Assembly: GCA_040755755.1 (NCBI GenBank) | Contig: JBFLZW010000010.1 | Location: 99,645-163,644, forward strand | Reading direction: 5' to 3' | DNA: 64,000 nucleotides | From: a bacterium | GTDB taxonomy: Bacteria > SZUA-182 > DTGQ01 | Part shown: positions 51,946 through 63,877 of the stretch, one piece after another | How the letters are laid out: every line of letters begins with the position of its first letter | Position numbering within the stretch: position 1 is the first letter of the stretch | The notes under the pieces: generated by a model | The model's database searches: none | What the model saw: only the letters and a program-made list of their open reading frames with translations | Told to the model about the DNA's origin: nothing | Translations under genes and position numbers: made by a program

Positions 51946-54900
51946 GCGGCACCCGCCCTCGCGGGCGGGTGAGGATTGAAACCTGACAATCATAAGGGTG
52001 AAAGAGCTCCAGACTTCCAGCGGCACCCGCCCTCGCGGGCGGGTGAGGATTGAAACTGATACTTGAAATGGTACCTCCAACCTTTCCCCGGCGGCACCCG
52101 CCCTCGCGGGCGGGTGAGGATTGAAACTGCCCGATAATCTACGCACGGCCGTGTTGGATAATGGCGGCACCCGCCCTCGCGGGCGGGTGAGGATTGAAAC
52201 TGCCGACCACATACGATGCTGAATAGCAATCTGCTTGCGGCACCCGCCCTCGCGGGCGGGTGAGGATTGAAACTTTGCCCTGTAACCTGCACGAGTGTAT
52301 GCGCGGGAGCGGCACCCGCCCTCGCGGGCGGGTGAGGATTGAAACACCAATTTGGGGAGGATAACAACCTCTGTTATCCTCTCGCGGCACCCGCCCTCGC
52401 GGGCGGGTGAGGATTGAAACCGCGGAGATTGACGCACTCTCCCCAGGTTATCGGGCGGCACCCGCCCTCGCGGGCGGGTGAGGATTGAAACCTTGCCAGG
52501 ACGCCAGCATTTCGGCGTCGGAAGAGCGGCACCCGCCCTCGCGGGCGGGTGAGGATTGAAACCGTACAGCGATAGGGCCTGCTTGTCGTCGCTTTTTACC
52601 GCGGCACCCGCCCTCGCGGGCGGGTGAGGATTGAAACGTTTGATCATGCCTCTGGCTAGCAAGAAATGAACCAGCGGCACCCGCCCTCGCGGGCGGGTGA
52701 GGATTGAAACTTGAATTTTGTCTGAATTACATTGAAGATGACCGGCGGCACCCGCCCTCGCGGGCGGGTGAGGATTGAAACGATCTCCTCAATGATGATG
52801 ATGAGGATGATGAGGAGGGCGGCACCCGCCCTCGCGGGCGGGTGAGGATTGAAACCGCACTAATGATGATGGTGAGGGTCTGTGGATCCGCGCGGCACCC
52901 GCCCTCGCGGGCGGGTGAGGATTGAAACAACCTATCGCGCGCATACACTCGTGCAGGGTATAAGCGGCACCCGCCCTCGCGGGCGGGTGAGGATTGAAAC
53001 AGCAACCTGAATCAATTGCACATCGCTCGTTTCCGCGGCACCCGCCCTCGCGGGCGGGTGAGGATTGAAACATATGTTCCTCCTGGGCTCCAGATCAGAA
53101 GTCCGGCGGCACCCGCCCTCGCGGGCGGGTGAGGATTGAAACTCCGGGATGCGTATCCCGGAGAACCTCAACCTCCCAGCGGCACCCGCCCTCGCGGGCG
53201 GGTGAGGATTGAAACTGGAGTAAAGTTGAGGAATGATGTCAGACCTTTCGCGGCACCCGCCCTCGCGGGCGGGTGAGGATTGAAACCCAAACACCTTAAA
53301 TCTATCGTCTATCTCTACCACGCGGCACCCGCCCTCGCGGGCGGGTGAGGATTGAAACAATCTGAGCCCCAATCAGAATTCTAACATAATCCCAGCGGCA
53401 CCCGCCCTCGCGGGCGGGTGAGGATTGAAACTCGATATACCATGATAGGTATTCTTTACCCATTTCGAGCGGCACCCGCCCTCGCGGGCGGGTGAGGATT
53501 GAAACATAAATTCGGGCAGAGATTTAGTCCAATCACATACCGCGGCACCCGCCCTCGCGGGCGGGTGAGGATTGAAACTGTACAGTTTACCTTTTGATGA
53601 GCAAAAAAAGGAGCGGCACCCGCCCTCGCGGGCGGGTGAGGATTGAAACTCGCTGATCGGGTCCAAGTGGATATCGGCATCGAGCGGCACCCGCCCTCGC
53701 GGGCGGGTGAGGATTGAAACAAAAACCTGCTGGTTTTGTTTCAAGCGCTCGGAATATTGCGGCACCCGCCCTCGCGGGCGGGTGAGGATTGAAACTCCGG
53801 GATGCGTATCCCGGAGAACCTCAACCTCCCAGCGGCACCCGCCCTCGCGGGCGGGTGAGGATTGAAACTTCCCCCAATTAAACAAGGCCCTGATATGTCT
53901 TGCGGCACCCGCCCTCGCGGGCGGGTGAGGATTGAAACATGATGAGTATTAGGATTTACATTTATTTTATTGCGCGGCACCCGCCCTCGCGGGCGGGTGA
54001 GGATTGAAACCAATGTGGGAGGTATTGCATGGGCGTCTACTTTGGCGGCACCCGCCCTCGCGGGCGGGTGAGGATTGAAACAGGAACATTTGCATATATA
54101 ATTTTTGATCTACCTGCGGCACCCGCCCTCGCGGGCGGGTGAGGATTGAAACCACCTCATGTATCGAGGTATTGAAACAGCCAAAATCCAGCGGCACCCG
54201 CCCTCGCGGGCGGGTGAGGATTGAAACATTGTCCGCTCACGGAAGAAGAAAATTAACCTTCGCGGCACCCGCCCTCGCGGGCGGGTGAGGATTGAAACTT
54301 ATCTCCTCGATCCTGCGGATTGGCCGCAGGATGGCGGCACCCGCCCTCGCGGGCGGGTGAGGATTGAAACTGGAAGTCGGGGACCACGGTACTGGACTAT
54401 AGCCAGCGGCACCCGCCCTCGCGGGCGGGTGAGGATTGAAACTTTGATCTCATCCAAATCTTATGTTTGCCGACCTCGCGGCACCCGCCCTCGCGGGCGG
54501 GTGAGGATTGAAACGGCCCCTCCGATCCTCGTAGTGCCACTAAAAAAGCGCGGCACCCGCCCTCGCGGGCGGGTGAGGATTGAAACAACTTTTTGTCAAT
54601 CGGCAGAAAATTTATTCCATCGGGCGGCACCCGCCCTCGCGGGCGGGTGAGGATTGAAACGTGGAGCGCCAGCAAATTGAGCTCTCGGTGCAGCGCGGCA
54701 CCCGCCCTCGCGGGCGGGTGAGGATTGAAACATAGGTCTTTGGCTCAAACTCTGGCAATTCACATAGCGGCACCCGCCCTCGCGGGCGGGTGAGGATTGA
54801 AACAATCTGAGTATCAGCATCTGTGATCTCTACCTTATAATGCGGCACCCGCCCTCGCGGGCGGGTGAGGATTGAAACTCTGGTTTGTTCTTTTGAGCCA

Positions 54901-57900
54901 AAAATCTTTCAGAGCGGCACCCGCCCTCGCGGGCGGGTGAGGATTGAAACGATCCGAGTTAAAATCGATTTTAACCTTGACTCATGCGGCACCCGCCCTC
55001 GCGGGCGGGTGAGGATTGAAACCGACCTAAATTGGTCAAATCCTCGATTCTGGGGAATGCGGCACCCGCCCTCGCGGGCGGGTGAGGATTGAAACTCTCT
55101 GCCGGTACTCTTTGCCTTTCCGGGCAAAAGGCGGCACCCGCCCTCGCGGGCGGGTGAGGATTGAAACATGTTTGGTTCCATTTCTTTTGCTTACCGATCG
55201 AGCGGCACCCGCCCTCGCGGGCGGGTGAGGATTGAAACTATCTGTAGCCACAATGGGATTGTGTTATCTGGATATGCGGCACCCGCCCTCGCGGGCGGGT
55301 GAGGATTGAAACTGATACTTGAAATGGTACCTCCAACCTTTCCCCGGGCGGCACCCGCCCTCGCGGGCGGGTGAGGATTGAAACACCGGGAAGAATCCAA
55401 ATTTGTCGGAAATATCTATAGCGGCACCCGCCCTCGCGGGCGGGTGAGGATTGAAACACTCATCCGACCCATAGTCTCTTTAATCGCCCACAGCGGCACC
55501 CGCCCTCGCGGGCGGGTGAGGATTGAAACAAGATTACGATCAGGATGTTTTGTCGGGCTCGATCGCGGCACCCGCCCTCGCGGGCGGGTGAGGATTGAAA
55601 CTCATTCTCCGGATCCTGAGAAATGAACGATGGAGGCTGCGGCACCCGCCCTCGCGGGCGGGTGAGGATTGAAACCTGGTGTTCCCCAGGGGAGAATTTC
55701 GGTAGTATTTCGCGGCACCCGCCCTCGCGGGCGGGTGAGGATTGAAACACACCGTGGAATCCTGCGTCCTCGATTTCCAATGTGCGCGGCACCCGCCCTC
55801 GCGGGCGGGTGAGGATTGAAACTTTGATACGCCGGTTAAGTTTTTTACCGGCATATCCGGCGGCACCCGCCCTCGCGGGCGGGTGAGGATTGAAACGCGC
55901 CAGTGCTTATAAACATAACTTTCGCTTAACTGCGGCACCCGCCCTCGCGGGCGGGTGAGGATTGAAACTCTCCCCTGGTTGGCCGGTGGCCAGGGGAGTT
56001 ATCAGGCGGCACCCGCCCTCGCGGGCGGGTGAGGATTGAAACGTGGAGCGGCATCAGGTTGAGCTCTCGGTGCAGCTACAGCGGCACCCGCCCTCGCGGG
56101 CGGGTGAGGATTGAAACGTCGAGCGCCAGCAAATTGAGCTCTCGGTGCAGCTGCGGCACCCGCCCTCGCGGGCGGGTGAGGATTGAAACTGATACTTGAA
56201 ATGGTACCTCCAACCTTTCCCCGGCGCGGCACCCGCCCTCGCGGGCGGGTGAGGATTGAAACTTGAGTAAACTTTTGACATTATCCAGCACGGCCGGCGG
56301 CACCCGCCCTCGCGGGCGGGTGAGGATTGAAACACGATATCCACTTCACCGTTTTTCCCGATAATATGCGGCACCCGCCCTCGCGGGCGGGTGAGGATTG
56401 AAACTATGAATACAATAATTACAATTAGTTACAGGGCAATAGCGGCACCCGCCCTCGCGGGCGGGTGAGGATTGAAACCCATATCCCATACTCGATCGGT
56501 CTTTTGCCAGTAGCGGCACCCGCCCTCGCGGGCGGGTGAGGATTGAAACAATTTCCGGGAGTAATTTAGCTATTGCCGAGCGAGCGGCACCCGCCCTCGC
56601 GGGCGGGTGAGGATTGAAACACCCAAAAACTTCCCGCTTTTCCCAAACACCCTAAAGCGGCACCCGCCCTCGCGGGCGGGTGAGGATTGAAACTGCTGAT
56701 TTTTTGCTGCCATTTTGCACCGATTGTAGCGGCACCCGCCCTCGCGGGCGGGTGAGGATTGAAACGTCATTACCATGAGCTCAGCGCAACCCGTTTCCAG
56801 GCGGCACCCGCCCTCGCGGGCGGGTGAGGATTGAAACAAACTAGAGCAAAATGCTTTAGTCAGACATGATGAGCAGCGGCACCCGCCCTCGCGGGCGGGT
56901 GAGGATTGAAACCCATTCTCCTCAATCGGCCTAGTGGTCCTCCCCAGGCGGCACCCGCCCTCGCGGGCGGGTGAGGATTGAAACTTGCCAGGGGAGGGGG
57001 CACCAGGTTTATTGCGACAGCGGCACCCGCCCTCGCGGGCGGGTGAGGATTGAAACGTCGAGAGGGTTATATCATATATATATATAGGCGGGCTGCGGCA
57101 CCCGCCCTCGCGGGCGGGTGAGGATTGAAACAACAAGGGGGTTAATGATCGACGCTTCAAACTCACGCGGCACCCGCCCTCGCGGGCGGGTGAGGATTGA
57201 AACACGTAATCTTTCGCCAATCTCCCAAATATCCGGCAAGCGGCACCCGCCCTCGCGGGCGGGTGAGGATTGAAACATTTTTATATCTCCTCATCCGGCC
57301 GGTTTCCCTCCCGCGGCACCCGCCCTCGCGGGCGGGTGAGGATTGAAACAAATTTGAACCAACTATTGTCCACCTACCACCGCCTGCGGCACCCGCCCTC
57401 GCGGGCGGGTGAGGATTGAAACTGGCTGGCTATGGTTGACCGAATTCGTCCGACATCGCGGCACCCGCCCTCGCGGGCGGGTGAGGATTGAAACGAATGC
57501 CCCCAGCTATCCCCAGAGGACGAAACAAGCGGCACCCGCCCTCGCGGGCGGGTGAGGATTGAAACGGAATCCATCGGTATCAATGCCAAGCTCGGCTATC
57601 GCGGCACCCGCCCTCGCGGGCGGGTGAGGATTGAAACATGTCAGGAGGGATTATGCATGAAAGGTCATATCGCGGCACCCGCCCTCGCGGGCGGGTGAGG
57701 ATTGAAACAACATTATCCAGCACGGCCGTGCGTAGATTATCGGGCGGCACCCGCCCTCGCGGGCGGGTGAGGATTGAAACTCCAGAGAATTTCTCGAATT
57801 CCTCCCATAATACTGCGGCACCCGCCCTCGCGGGCGGGTGAGGATTGAAACCATTCCTCCCCAACTATGGCTGTCCTCCCCTGGTCGCGGCACCCGCCCT

Positions 57901-60900
57901 CGCGGGCGGGTGAGGATTGAAACCCAACCGAAGTACAGTGGGTGGTTATCGCTATCTGCGGCACCCGCCCTCGCGGGCGGGTGAGGATTGAAACAATATC
58001 TCCTGTACCTGTACCGCTATCGATGAATTGCGGCACCCGCCCTCGCGGGCGGGTGAGGATTGAAACTATTCTCCACATCCGGCTATGGTTGTCCTCCCCT
58101 GGCGGCACCCGCCCTCGCGGGCGGGTGAGGATTGAAACCTCATTCGGCCGGGTGATTCTCCCCTGGCTGGCCGGCGGCACCCGCCCTCGCGGGCGGGTGA
58201 GGATTGAAACTCCGACGACCCGCACGGAGTTTGGCGAATTTGGAAATGCGGCACCCGCCCTCGCGGGCGGGTGAGGATTGAAACCGTCTCATCCCACGCA
58301 AGCTCGTAGGTCTGAACTCCCGCGGCACCCGCCCTCGCGGGCGGGTGAGGATTGAAACGACTTGCCAATGCCTGTCCCTTGGTGCATAAACATGCGGCAC
58401 CCGCCCTCGCGGGCGGGTGAGGATTGAAACAGGGTGAAGGGTGGGTTGATGAGTACAGGGCAAGCGCGGCACCCGCCCTCGCGGGCGGGTGAGGATTGAA
58501 ACTCGCTCGTCAGGTTCCGGGATATCGTCAAGCTGTCGCGGCACCCGCCCTCGCGGGCGGGTGAGGATTGAAACCGGCGGCGGTGAGCAGAGAGAAAACG
58601 GTTCGCAGGGCGGCACCCGCCCTCGCGGGCGGGTGAGGATTGAAACGAACTCGTGTTCTACGGACAAAAAATTGCCCGACCGGCGGCACCCGCCCTCGCG
58701 GGCGGGTGAGGATTGAAACTCTTGCCTGGGCTGAAACTCACCGGACAAGAAATGCGGCACCCGCCCTCGCGGGCGGGTGAGGATTGAAACTCAGCGGGTG
58801 TGGCTTAAGTGCAGGAATTGTCATGCGGCACCCGCCCTCGCGGGCGGGTGAGGATTGAAACTGGTTTCGGCAAATTTAACCATTTCTAACCTCCACGCGG
58901 CACCCGCCCTCGCGGGCGGGTGAGGATTGAAACCTAGTGAGTTAGAAGTTACCGTAGACATCCCCAGGCGGCACCCGCCCTCGCGGGCGGGTGAGGATTG
59001 AAACACTCTGGCAGAAATCACAGCAATATGTGATTGCATGCGGCACCCGCCCTCGCGGGCGGGTGAGGATTGAAACAACAAAGGGGTTAATGATCGACGC
59101 TTCAAACTCACGCGGCACCCGCCCTCGCGGGCGGGTGAGGATTGAAACCGGCATCGATAAGGAGATTGCGAAGATTATTTTCGCGGCACCCGCCCTCGCG
59201 GGCGGGTGAGGATTGAAACAGGAGTCCATTTTTCGGCCCCGCCGATATTACAGGTGCGGCACCCGCCCTCGCGGGCGGGTGAGGATTGAAACGGCTTGGC
59301 CTCCACAATCGATTTGGAGCGCACCCAGCGGCACCCGCCCTCGCGGGCGGGTGAGGATTGAAACTCTACCTGGGCCGGGAACCGGCTTTATTACTGTAGC
59401 GGCACCCGCCCTCGCGGGCGGGTGAGGATTGAAACACCTCATGTATCGAGGTATTGAAACAGCCAAAATCGCGGCACCCGCCCTCGCGGGCGGGTGAGGA
59501 TTGAAACTCCTCCCCAGGTTTGGCCGATAACCTGGGGAGAGCGCGGCACCCGCCCTCGCGGGCGGGTGAGGATTGAAACAACCGAGTACCAAAAATGGAA
59601 TCAGAGCTTTAGAGCGGCACCCGCCCTCGCGGGCGGGTGAGGATTGAAACCGAACGTGAAGCTGACGAGCTGATCGATGTAGCGAGCGGCACCCGCCCTC
59701 GCGGGCGGGTGAGGATTGAAACTCGCATCTCTACTTGCCTGAATTGCTGCCCGTATGCGGCACCCGCCCTCGCGGGCGGGTGAGGATTGAAACTCGCATC
59801 TCTGGTAGCCTGAATTGCTGCCCGTACCGCGGCACCCGCCCTCGCGGGCGGGTGAGGATTGAAACGAGAGCCTCGCGCGCGATGTAGACATCAGGCGATA
59901 GCGGCACCCGCCCTCGCGGGCGGGTGAGGATTGAAACTCGCATCTCTGGTAGCCTGAATTGCTGCCCGTACCTGCGGCACCCGCCCTCGCGGGCGGGTGA
60001 GGATTGAAACTCGCATCTCTGGTAGCCTGAATTGCTGCCCGTACCGCGGCACCCGCCCTCGCGGGCGGGTGAGGATTGAAACGTACAGGGAGAGAGCCTG
60101 CTTGTCATCACTCTTTACCGCGGCACCCGCCCTCGCGGGCGGGTGAGGATTGAAACAATCACTTACCTTAAAGTATCACTTTAACTATTGCGCGGCACCC
60201 GCCCTCGCGGGCGGGTGAGGATTGAAACAAGATTGCCAATGCTGCCTGCACTTCGCCCTGGTGCGGCACCCGCCCTCGCGGGCGGGTGAGGATTGAAACT
60301 TGGTATTGTCGTATCGTTGAATATACATCATTAGCGGCACCCGCCCTCGCGGGCGGGTGAGGATTGAAACTCTTCTCTCTGTAATCCATTCGCCAAATGA
60401 TTTCGTGCGGCACCCGCCCTCGCGGGCGGGTGAGGATTGAAACAAGTTATTCCTGATTTTCCGGTAATCAGGGTGACTGCGGCACCCGCCCTCGCGGGCG
60501 GGTGAGGATTGAAACATCTGACTCCTCACGCATGTGGTGGAGCGACAAGCGGCACCCGCCCTCGCGGGCGGGTGAGGATTGAAACCTGCCTGACTTGCAA
60601 ATGAATGCCTTGTACCCTCATAGCGGCACCCGCCCTCGCGGGCGGGTGAGGATTGAAACATCGTATCCTTGGGCATAACCTTGATCTTGCCACGCGGCAC
60701 CCGCCCTCGCGGGCGGGTGAGGATTGAAACTACGAAGGGCACGACGAGCTAAAGCTTGTCTATGGCGGCACCCGCCCTCGCGGGCGGGTGAGGATTGAAA
60801 CGGGTATACTCACTTAATGTGAGCCCGAATTTTTTTGCTGCGGCACCCGCCCTCGCGGGCGGGTGAGGATTGAAACGTGTATCGAACGGGTTGTACAATG

Positions 60901-63838
60901 GGTACGCAAACTCGCGGCACCCGCCCTCGCGGGCGGGTGAGGATTGAAACCCTCCCTGATAACAGATAAAGATTTCGAGGAATAGGCGGCACCCGCCCTC
61001 GCGGGCGGGTGAGGATTGAAACCCTTTCATCCGACCGGGTTTCCCTCCCCTGGCTGGCGGCACCCGCCCTCGCGGGCGGGTGAGGATTGAAACTACTATT
61101 TTACCTTTCCAAAAATCGGGGATTTGTAGCGGCACCCGCCCTCGCGGGCGGGTGAGGATTGAAACTCGTTATCAATGAATGCCTGCGAACACAGAATAGA
61201 GCGGCACCCGCCCTCGCGGGCGGGTGAGGATTGAAACCATATTGGGTATTGGAAAAAGAAAATTATATTAAGCGGCACCCGCCCTCGCGGGCGGGTGAGG
61301 ATTGAAACGGCGGCAGACTCACGGGCTCCTTCAATACATAGCGCGGCACCCGCCCTCGCGGGCGGGTGAGGATTGAAACTAGTCCGATCTGATTGATACT
61401 CAGAGCCTGAATAGCGGCACCCGCCCTCGCGGGCGGGTGAGGATTGAAACTTCTATCGGCTACTTCAGGAGATAGATAATTCAAGCGGCACCCGCCCTCG
61501 CGGGCGGGTGAGGATTGAAACCGTTGACCGTAATAGTAAATTCAATGTAATAGTATCGCGGCACCCGCCCTCGCGGGCGGGTGAGGATTGAAACCTGGAA
61601 CAGACGCTTGGAATACCGCGAACTGAACCGCGGCACCCGCCCTCGCGGGCGGGTGAGGATTGAAACCCGGAGCAGCAATTGCTGCTCAGGATCCCACACG
61701 TGCGGCACCCGCCCTCGCGGGCGGGTGAGGATTGAAACGCTCTCGAGCTGCATCAAGAACATTCTTGGTATTGCGGCACCCGCCCTCGCGGGCGGGTGAG
61801 GATTGAAACCAGTGATTTGTACACTTTGGCAACATAATCAGCCGGGCGGCACCCGCCCTCGCGGGCGGGTGAGGATTGAAACTTACTGGTTATTACCCTG
61901 GTAGTGCTTCCTAACTGCGGCACCCGCCCTCGCGGGCGGGTGAGGATTGAAACCGAAACCTTTCATGAATTGCCAATCATAAACCTTGCGGCACCCGCCC
62001 TCGCGGGCGGGTGAGGATTGAAACATGGCAGTAACCCTGCACCTGATCCACAGGCAAAAGCGGCACCCGCCCTCGCGGGCGGGTGAGGATTGAAACCTCC
62101 CCTGGCTGGCCGGTAGCCAGGGGATCTATCAGCGCGGCACCCGCCCTCGCGGGCGGGTGAGGATTGAAACGTTAGTAGTGTTACTATTACCACTACTGAC
62201 GGTGGCGGCACCCGCCCTCGCGGGCGGGTGAGGATTGAAACATCCCAAGCAAATAATAGATCGCCCTGCCTGATCAGGCGGCACCCGCCCTCGCGGGCGG
62301 GTGAGGATTGAAACCCTCCCTGATAACAGATAAAGATTTCGAGGAATAGTGCGGCACCCGCCCTCGCGGGCGGGTGAGGATTGAAACCAGTATCAGGTGG
62401 CAAAGATAGTACTGTATTGGCTCGCGGCACCCGCCCTCGCGGGCGGGTGAGGATTGAAACATTCTCCTCCTGAGAATTTATATCGGGTAACAGGAGCGGC
62501 ACCCGCCCTCGCGGGCGGGTGAGGATTGAAACAAACTTTTAAAGAGGATATCTATCAGCATTCACCAGCGGCACCCGCCCTCGCGGGCGGGTGAGGATTG
62601 AAACTTTATGCTCAGGATGTTACGAAACCCTTCAGAACGCGGCACCCGCCCTCGCGGGCGGGTGAGGATTGAAACAAAAGCACTTCCCACGCATAGTTGA
62701 CTCCTGCAAGAGCGGCACCCGCCCTCGCGGGCGGGTGAGGATTGAAACTGATAATTATATAGGTTATTTTGGCGGTATTACAGGCGGCACCCGCCCTCGC
62801 GGGCGGGTGAGGATTGAAACTCACCAGAGTTTTGAATAGTGAGAATATCAAGGCAGCGGCACCCGCCCTCGCGGGCGGGTGAGGATTGAAACGATGACGA
62901 TCAGGAGCGGATCGATGGTTTTTTTCAGGCGGCACCCGCCCTCGCGGGCGGGTGAGGATTGAAACCATAATCTTATACCAGCCCGCTACCAATGGAGGAA
63001 AGCGGCACCCGCCCTCGCGGGCGGGTGAGGATTGAAACAATCTCCACATCCGGCCGAGTGGCTCCCCTGGCCTGGCGGCACCCGCCCTCGCGGGCGGGTG
63101 AGGATTGAAACTTTAAAAGTCATATGGCAAATATCGAAAATTGGCCGGCGGCACCCGCCCTCGCGGGCGGGTGAGGATTGAAACATCTCCGTAGAAATAA
63201 CTTTCCCCGACCGCCCGGGCGGCACCCGCCCTCGCGGGCGGGTGAGGATTGAAACACTGGTGGCAAATACGATCCCATACCACGAGATCGCGGCACCCGC
63301 CCTCGCGGGCGGGTGAGGATTGAAACCTGAGTCTGAACAAAATGTATTGTCATCGCTATATCGCGGCACCCGCCCTCGCGGGCGGGTGAGGATTGAAACC
63401 TGTTTATAGAAGTGTTCATTGGGTTGGACAATCAAGCGGCACCCGCCCTCGCGGGCGGGTGAGGATTGAAACAAAATGATGTTGAGAATATCATCGATAA
63501 GTTTTTGGCGGCACCCGCCCTCGCGGGCGGGTGAGGATTGAAACCCGACAACCGTAGCATCGTAAGCTCGTAGCTCACTATGCGGCACCCGCCCTCGCGG
63601 GCGGGTGAGGATTGAAACTCCGACGACCCGCACGGAGTTTGGCGAATTTGGAAAGCGGCACCCGCCCTCGCGGGCGGGTGAGGATTGAAACACCCCACGC
63701 AGGCTCGTGGGTCTGAACTCCCATGAGCGCGGCACCCGCCCTCGCGGGCGGGTGAGGATTGAAACATAACGCTAGGGATAGCCATTAATTGAGTTGAACT
63801 GGCGGCACCCGCCCTCGCGGGCGGGTGAGGATTGAAAC
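51946..63838 (+). CRISPR. CRISPR array, 165 repeats of 37 nt, 164 complete spacers (type I-C)
   Basis: I counted every unit: the first repeat is 51946-51982 and the last 63802-63838. The repeat begins GCGGCAC, forms a 9-bp perfect stem CACCCGCCC/GGGCGGGTG with a TCGC loop and ends GAGGATTGAAAC; all copies I read are identical. Spacers are 33-39 nt (mostly 34-37), average unit 72.3 bp. Type I-C repeats are usually about 32 nt, so this one is longer. The flanking cas2 and leader place the new end at the left. Several spacers are duplicated (for example 52057, 55313, 56190; 53143 and 53796; 60951 and 62315; 59794, 59938 and 60011). All open frames here are by-products of the repeat. Confidence 0.98.
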
Positions 63839-63877
63839 CTACCAAATCAGCCAATTGTCTATCATTGGTCAAATGAT

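Noticed and set aside
51832-63872. Many minus-strand and plus-strand open frames rich in FNPHPPARAGAA or GTRPRGRVRIET
   Set aside because: These are translations of the CRISPR repeat; every one follows the array period and none has a ribosome-binding site or coding character.
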